64,000 nt of DNA, taken from NCBI RefSeq assembly GCF_026340675.1, contig NZ_JAPEOX010000001.1, positions 5,084,001 to 5,148,000 of the forward strand, written 5' to 3'. A program made the position numbers and the translations under genes. The notes beneath the pieces are model-generated. The model was not told where the DNA came from. It did no database searches and saw only the letters and a list, made by a program, of their open reading frames with translations. Shown in pieces: positions 60,706 through 64,000 of the stretch; position 1 is the stretch's first letter; each line of letters opens with the position of its first letter. The stretch is from Streptomyces sp. NBC_01264 (GTDB taxonomy: Bacteria > Actinomycetota > Actinomycetes > Streptomycetales > Streptomycetaceae).

Positions 60706-62268
60706 ATGGCGCAGGACATGGGCACGACGGTCGACGTGGCTCAGCCGGGCCTTCCGGGCCTTCCGGGCCTTCCGGGCCTTCCGGAGTCCGAAATACCCGA
60801 AACGACACCCGACCCGGCACCCGAAGCAGCACCCGAGCCGACCAGCGGTACGTCCGGCCGTCGCCGGTGGCTGGCGGCCGTGGCCGTGGGGGCCGTGATC
60901 GCCACGCTCGGCGGTCTGGGGGCGGCCCTGCTGGTGAAGTCGCCCGCGCAGGTCGCCGCGGACGCCGCCGCGCCCCGGCCCGACGTGCTGACCGCGACGG
61001 TGGAGCACCGGGTGCTCACGTCCTCCGTCATCACCCGGGGCCAGGTCGTCGCGGGCCAGACGGTCGAGGTGGTCCCCCAGGTGACCGCCGGGGTGGGTGC
61101 CGCGCGTCCGGTGATCACCAAGCTGCGGGTGCGGCCCGGGGACACGGTGAAGGCCGGGCAGGTCCTGATGGAGGTCTCCGGGCGGCCCGTGTTCGTCCTG
61201 GAGGGCAGCCTGCCCGTCTACCGCGACCTGACCCCGGGCGCCACGGGCGACGACATCGCCCAGGTGCAGAAGGCGTTGAAGGCACTGGGTCACTCCTCGG
61301 CGCCCGACGCCGCGGGCAGCTTCGGCGCCGGCACGAAGGGCGCGCTCAACTCCTTCTACAAGGCGGTGGGTTACAGCCCCGTACCCGCGAACGGCACGGA
61401 GGGCGACCCGGTCGCGGAGGCCCGGAGCCAGGTCACGGCCGCCCAGCGGGCGCTGGAGGACGCCCGGAGCGCGCAGGCGCAGGCGTCCAGGCCGGGTGCC
61501 AAGCCGAGCGCCAAACCGGGCGAGGAGGCGGCGGCCACCTCCGGCGGCGACGGCGGGAAGGCCGTGCGCAGGGCGCAGGAGGACCTGGCCGAGGCGAAGA
61601 AGAAGCTCGCCGCCGCCGAGGCGGCCGCCGGGCCGAAACTGCCCGCGGCCGAGGTGGTGTTCCTGCAGAGCTTCCCGGCCCGGGTGGACTCGGTGGTCGC
61701 GAAGGTGGGCGCCGAGGCGACCGGTACCGCCATGACGCTCTCCGCCGGCACGCTGGTGGTGCAGGCGTACGTCCCCGAGTACCAGAAGGACCTCATCCAG
61801 GCGGGACGCGCGGCCGAGATCTACTCCGAGGTGACCGGCCTGTCCGCGAAGGGCCAGGTCACGCTCGTCTCCGACAAGCGTTCCGAGGCCGGCTCCCCGG
61901 CCGGACAGCCGAAGCCGGGCGCGGACGCGCCCGCCCCGGGCGGCCAGGGAGCGACCGGGTGGCTCGTGGAGATCACCCCCGGTGCGCCGCTGAAGCCGGA
62001 ACTGACCGGCCAGGACGTACGCGTCACCGTCACCGCGGCGTCCACGGACGGCAAGTCCCTCGTCGTACCGATCACCGCGATCAGCTCCGGGGCCGACGGC
62101 CGGACCACCGTGACCGTGCTCGACGGGAGCGGGGAGCGGCGCCGGGTGGAGATACGGACGGGCACGGCCGGGGACGGTTTCGTGGCCGTCGTCCCCGTGG
62201 CGGACGGCTCGCTGGCGGGCGGCGACCGGGTGGTCACCGGGGTCGCGCGCGAGAAGGCTTCCCCGTGA
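60706..62268 (+). CDS. MacA-like membrane fusion protein with peptidoglycan-binding domain
   Basis: A 520-residue adaptor. A PGLPGLPGLPG stretch near residue 14 comes from four GGCCTTCCG tandem repeats. One membrane anchor follows (about 45-70), then HlyD-type beta/lipoyl parts, and a peptidoglycan-binding-1 domain (GDDIAQVQKALKALGHSSAPDAAGSFG, about 182-210). The coiled coil (AQRALEDARSAQAQAS ... AQEDLAEAKKKLAAAEAA) and beta-barrel end complete it. It would couple the ABC transporter to the cell wall or substrate capture. The stop overlaps the next start (GTGA). Confidence 0.85.
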   Translation: MAQDMGTTVDVAQPGLPGLPGLPGLPESEIPETTPDPAPEAAPEPTSGTSGRRRWLAAVAVGAVIATLGGLGAALLVKSPAQVAADAAAPRPDVLTATVEHRVLTSSVITRGQVVAGQTVEVVPQVTAGVGAARPVITKLRVRPGDTVKAGQVLMEVSGRPVFVLEGSLPVYRDLTPGATGDDIAQVQKALKALGHSSAPDAAGSFGAGTKGALNSFYKAVGYSPVPANGTEGDPVAEARSQVTAAQRALEDARSAQAQASRPGAKPSAKPGEEAAATSGGDGGKAVRRAQEDLAEAKKKLAAAEAAAGPKLPAAEVVFLQSFPARVDSVVAKVGAEATGTAMTLSAGTLVVQAYVPEYQKDLIQAGRAAEIYSEVTGLSAKGQVTLVSDKRSEAGSPAGQPKPGADAPAPGGQGATGWLVEITPGAPLKPELTGQDVRVTVTAASTDGKSLVVPITAISSGADGRTTVTVLDGSGERRRVEIRTGTAGDGFVAVVPVADGSLAGGDRVVTGVAREKASP

Positions 62269-63044
62269 CAGTGAATGTGGACGTGGACGTGGACGTGACC
62301 GCGATCGTGGACGCGAACGTGGCCTCCGAGCCGGTCATCGAGTTCCGCGGGATCGGGCTGACCTATCCCGGTCCGCCTCCCGTGGCCGCACTCAAGGCCT
62401 GCGACCTGACCGTTGGGCGGGGCGAGTTCGTCGCCGTCGTCGGCCCGTCGGGTTCGGGGAAGTCCACGTTCCTCAACATCGTCGGACTGTTGGACGCGCC
62501 CACCGGGGGAACGTACCTCCTGGACGGCATCGACACCGGCACGCTCCGCGACGCCGACCGCACCGCCCTGCGCGGACTGCGCATCGGCTTCGTGTTCCAG
62601 TCCTTCCACCTGCTGCCCCAGCGCAGCGCGTTGGAGAACGTCATGCTCGCCCTCGTCTACGACGGCACCCCGCGCCGGGAGCGGCGCGCCCGTGCCCGTC
62701 ACGCGCTGGAGCAGGTGGGCCTCGGCCATCGCCTCGACTCGCTGCCCACGCGGCTGTCCGGCGGGGAACGCCAGCGGGTGGCCATCGCCCGCGCGCTGGT
62801 GACCCGGCCCTCCCTGCTGCTGTGCGACGAACCGACCGGCAACCTCGACACGGCGAACGCCGATTCCGTACTGGCCCTGCTGGAGCGGCTGCACGCGGAG
62901 GGCATGACGGTCCTGGTGATCACCCACGATCCCCTCGTCGCCGCCCGCGCCAAGCGCACGGTGACGATCCGGGACGGGGTGCTGAGCGTCTCGGACCCGG
63001 CCGCGGCCGCTTCGGCCCCGGCCGCGTCGGAGGTGGCCCGGTGA
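62265..63044 (+). CDS. MacB/LolD-type ABC transporter ATPase
   Basis: A 259-residue ATPase: Walker A GPSGSGKST (60-68), Q loop FVFQSFHLLP, signature LSGGERQRVAIARAL, Walker B LLLCDEPTGNLD, switch His in VITHDP. The first 20 residues carry VDVDVD repeats from a GTGGAC tandem and are not part of the domain. Start GTG 62265 overlaps the adaptor stop by 4 bases. Confidence 0.92.
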   Translation: MTVNVDVDVDVTAIVDANVASEPVIEFRGIGLTYPGPPPVAALKACDLTVGRGEFVAVVGPSGSGKSTFLNIVGLLDAPTGGTYLLDGIDTGTLRDADRTALRGLRIGFVFQSFHLLPQRSALENVMLALVYDGTPRRERRARARHALEQVGLGHRLDSLPTRLSGGERQRVAIARALVTRPSLLLCDEPTGNLDTANADSVLALLERLHAEGMTVLVITHDPLVAARAKRTVTIRDGVLSVSDPAAAASAPAASEVAR

Positions 63045-64000
63045 GGCCGGTGCGGCGTACCCGGCGCGCGCGGCGGGACGGTCGCATCCGTCCCTCCGTG
63101 TTCGGGTGGCGCGACGTGCTCTCCGAGTCCCTCGCCGGAATGCTCCAGCGGCCCGGCCGCTCGGCGTTGACCGGCCTCGGTACGGTGCTCGGCGTGGGCA
63201 CGTTCGTGGCGATCCTCGGGCTGACCACCACCACCTCCTCCCAGATCGACACCCGGTTCAACGCCCTCAGCGCGACCGAGGTGAACGTCGAGGACATCGC
63301 CCACGAGCAGGACGAGTTCGCCGGCCCCGCCTTCCCGAAGGACGCCGACGCGCGGATCGAGCACCTCAACGGGGTGGAACACGCAGGGGTGTTCTGGCCG
63401 GTGAGGCTGACGGCGGAGGAGGCCGTACGGTCCTCCGCGGTGGTCGGGGACCGCCTCGCCCAGGGCAGTACCGACGTCGTGGCCGCCTCGCCCGGGGTGC
63501 TCGCCGCGGCGGGTGCGCGCCTGGCCGAGGGAAGGCTCTACGACGCCTACGCCTCGGAACACGAGGCCCCGGTGGCCGTCATCGGCACGGGGGTCGCCGA
63601 CCGGCTCGGCATCACCACCCTGGAGACCAACCCGGCGATCTTCATCGGCGGCCGGCCCTTCACCGTGGTCGGCATCATCGCCGACACGGACCGCAAGGCC
63701 GACCTCCTGCTGTCGGTCGTCGTACCCCACACCACCGCGGAACGGATCTGGGGCGCGCCCGACTCCGGCGGGGCGAAGATGCTGATCACGACCAGGATCG
63801 GCGCGGCCGCGCAGATCGGCCACGAGGCCCCTACGGCGCTGCGCCCCGACCATCCCGAGTACTTCAAGTCCGTGCCGCCGCCGGACCCCAAGATGCTGCG
63901 GGGCCAGGTCGGCGACGACCTGAACCGGCTGTTCCTGCTGCTGGCGGCGATCTGCCTGGTGATCGGCGCCGTCGGCATCGCCAACACCACCCTGGTCGCC
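63041..64000 (+). CDS. MacB-type ABC transporter permease (3' end missing)
   Basis: The frame starts at GTG 63041 (4-base overlap with the ATPase) and runs off the right edge after 320 codons. TM1 is in GLGTVLGVGTFVAILGLTTTTSS. A large extracytoplasmic MacB-PCD-like domain follows (LSATEVNVEDI, then VAVIGTGVADRLGI and FTVVGIIADTDRKADLL), and TM2 begins at the window end (LFLLLAAICLVIGAVGIANTTLVA). With its two upstream genes it makes a MacAB-like efflux system. Confidence 0.88.
   Translation, partial: MRPVRRTRRARRDGRIRPSVFGWRDVLSESLAGMLQRPGRSALTGLGTVLGVGTFVAILGLTTTTSSQIDTRFNALSATEVNVEDIAHEQDEFAGPAFPKDADARIEHLNGVEHAGVFWPVRLTAEEAVRSSAVVGDRLAQGSTDVVAASPGVLAAAGARLAEGRLYDAYASEHEAPVAVIGTGVADRLGITTLETNPAIFIGGRPFTVVGIIADTDRKADLLLSVVVPHTTAERIWGAPDSGGAKMLITTRIGAAAQIGHEAPTALRPDHPEYFKSVPPPDPKMLRGQVGDDLNRLFLLLAAICLVIGAVGIANTTLVA

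Overview
The window is a high-G+C actinobacterial chromosome segment, almost certainly Streptomyces. Support for this: GTG/TTG starts, long antisense open frames, two ATPase / XRE-DUF5753 / DUF397 modules, a mycothiol-dependent MDMPI-type enzyme, and secreted small proteins with typical streptomycete signal peptides. No tRNA, rRNA or CRISPR array was seen.

Region 1 (about 2.0-25.7 kb) looks like an accessory biosynthetic locus. Its core is a translationally coupled minus-strand operon: SRPBCC protein, ANL-superfamily ligase, flavin-dependent aromatic hydroxylase, CreE-like N-monooxygenase and CreD-like lyase (23033 down to 16148). CreE/CreD-type pairs make nitrous acid from L-aspartate (the aspartate-nitrosuccinate pathway). 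The ligase and hydroxylase next to them resemble the diazotase and hydroxylase pair of cremeomycin-type diazo pathways. Directly downstream lies a second coupled operon for nitrate uptake and reduction: NarK-type transporter, molybdopterin nitrate reductase, and two FAD/NAD(P) proteins (16018 down to 9855). It has no siroheme nitrite reductase in view. A KAS III, an arylamine N-acetyltransferase, a SnoaL-like protein, a VOC protein, an FAD-linked oxidase, a WrbA-like flavoprotein and a LuxE/LuxC-type carboxylic acid reductase pair fill 2.0-9.8 kb.

The strongest structural observation is an operator of about 26 bp. It has an 18-bp palindromic core, CTGAACYRTACAGTTCAG in its best copies, followed by further CAGTT repeats. 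It occurs in front of the nitrate operon (16056), in front of the SRPBCC-ligase-CreE-CreD operon (23119, beside the divergent TetR gene) and in front of a pirin gene (24856). In each case it covers a recognisable promoter. This ties nitrate reduction and the nitrous-acid module into one likely TetR regulon. I infer that the locus gathers nitrite from two sources for N-N bond or nitroso chemistry on an aromatic acid or aldehyde.

Region 2 (25.7-33.6 kb) holds redox and transport genes: quinone oxidoreductase, DHA2-type MFS, PPOX protein, and an HxlR regulator divergent from an azoreductase. It also has a scar in which a lysR gene has lost its DNA-binding half to a TnpB (IS200/IS605-type) remnant that retains its right-end hairpin, followed by a DUF418 fragment.

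Region 3 (33.6-64 kb) is mostly ordinary streptomycete chromosome. Points of interest are two XRE/DUF397 modules, one with a partly duplicated DUF397; a 26-residue orphan peptide gene with a strong ribosome binding site; a secreted proline-rich heptad-repeat protein; a papain-like protease fused to a lectin-like propeller with a chagasin-like inhibitor gene after it; a zinc-ribbon protein made of two copies of one domain; and a MacA/MacB-like efflux operon that runs off the right edge.
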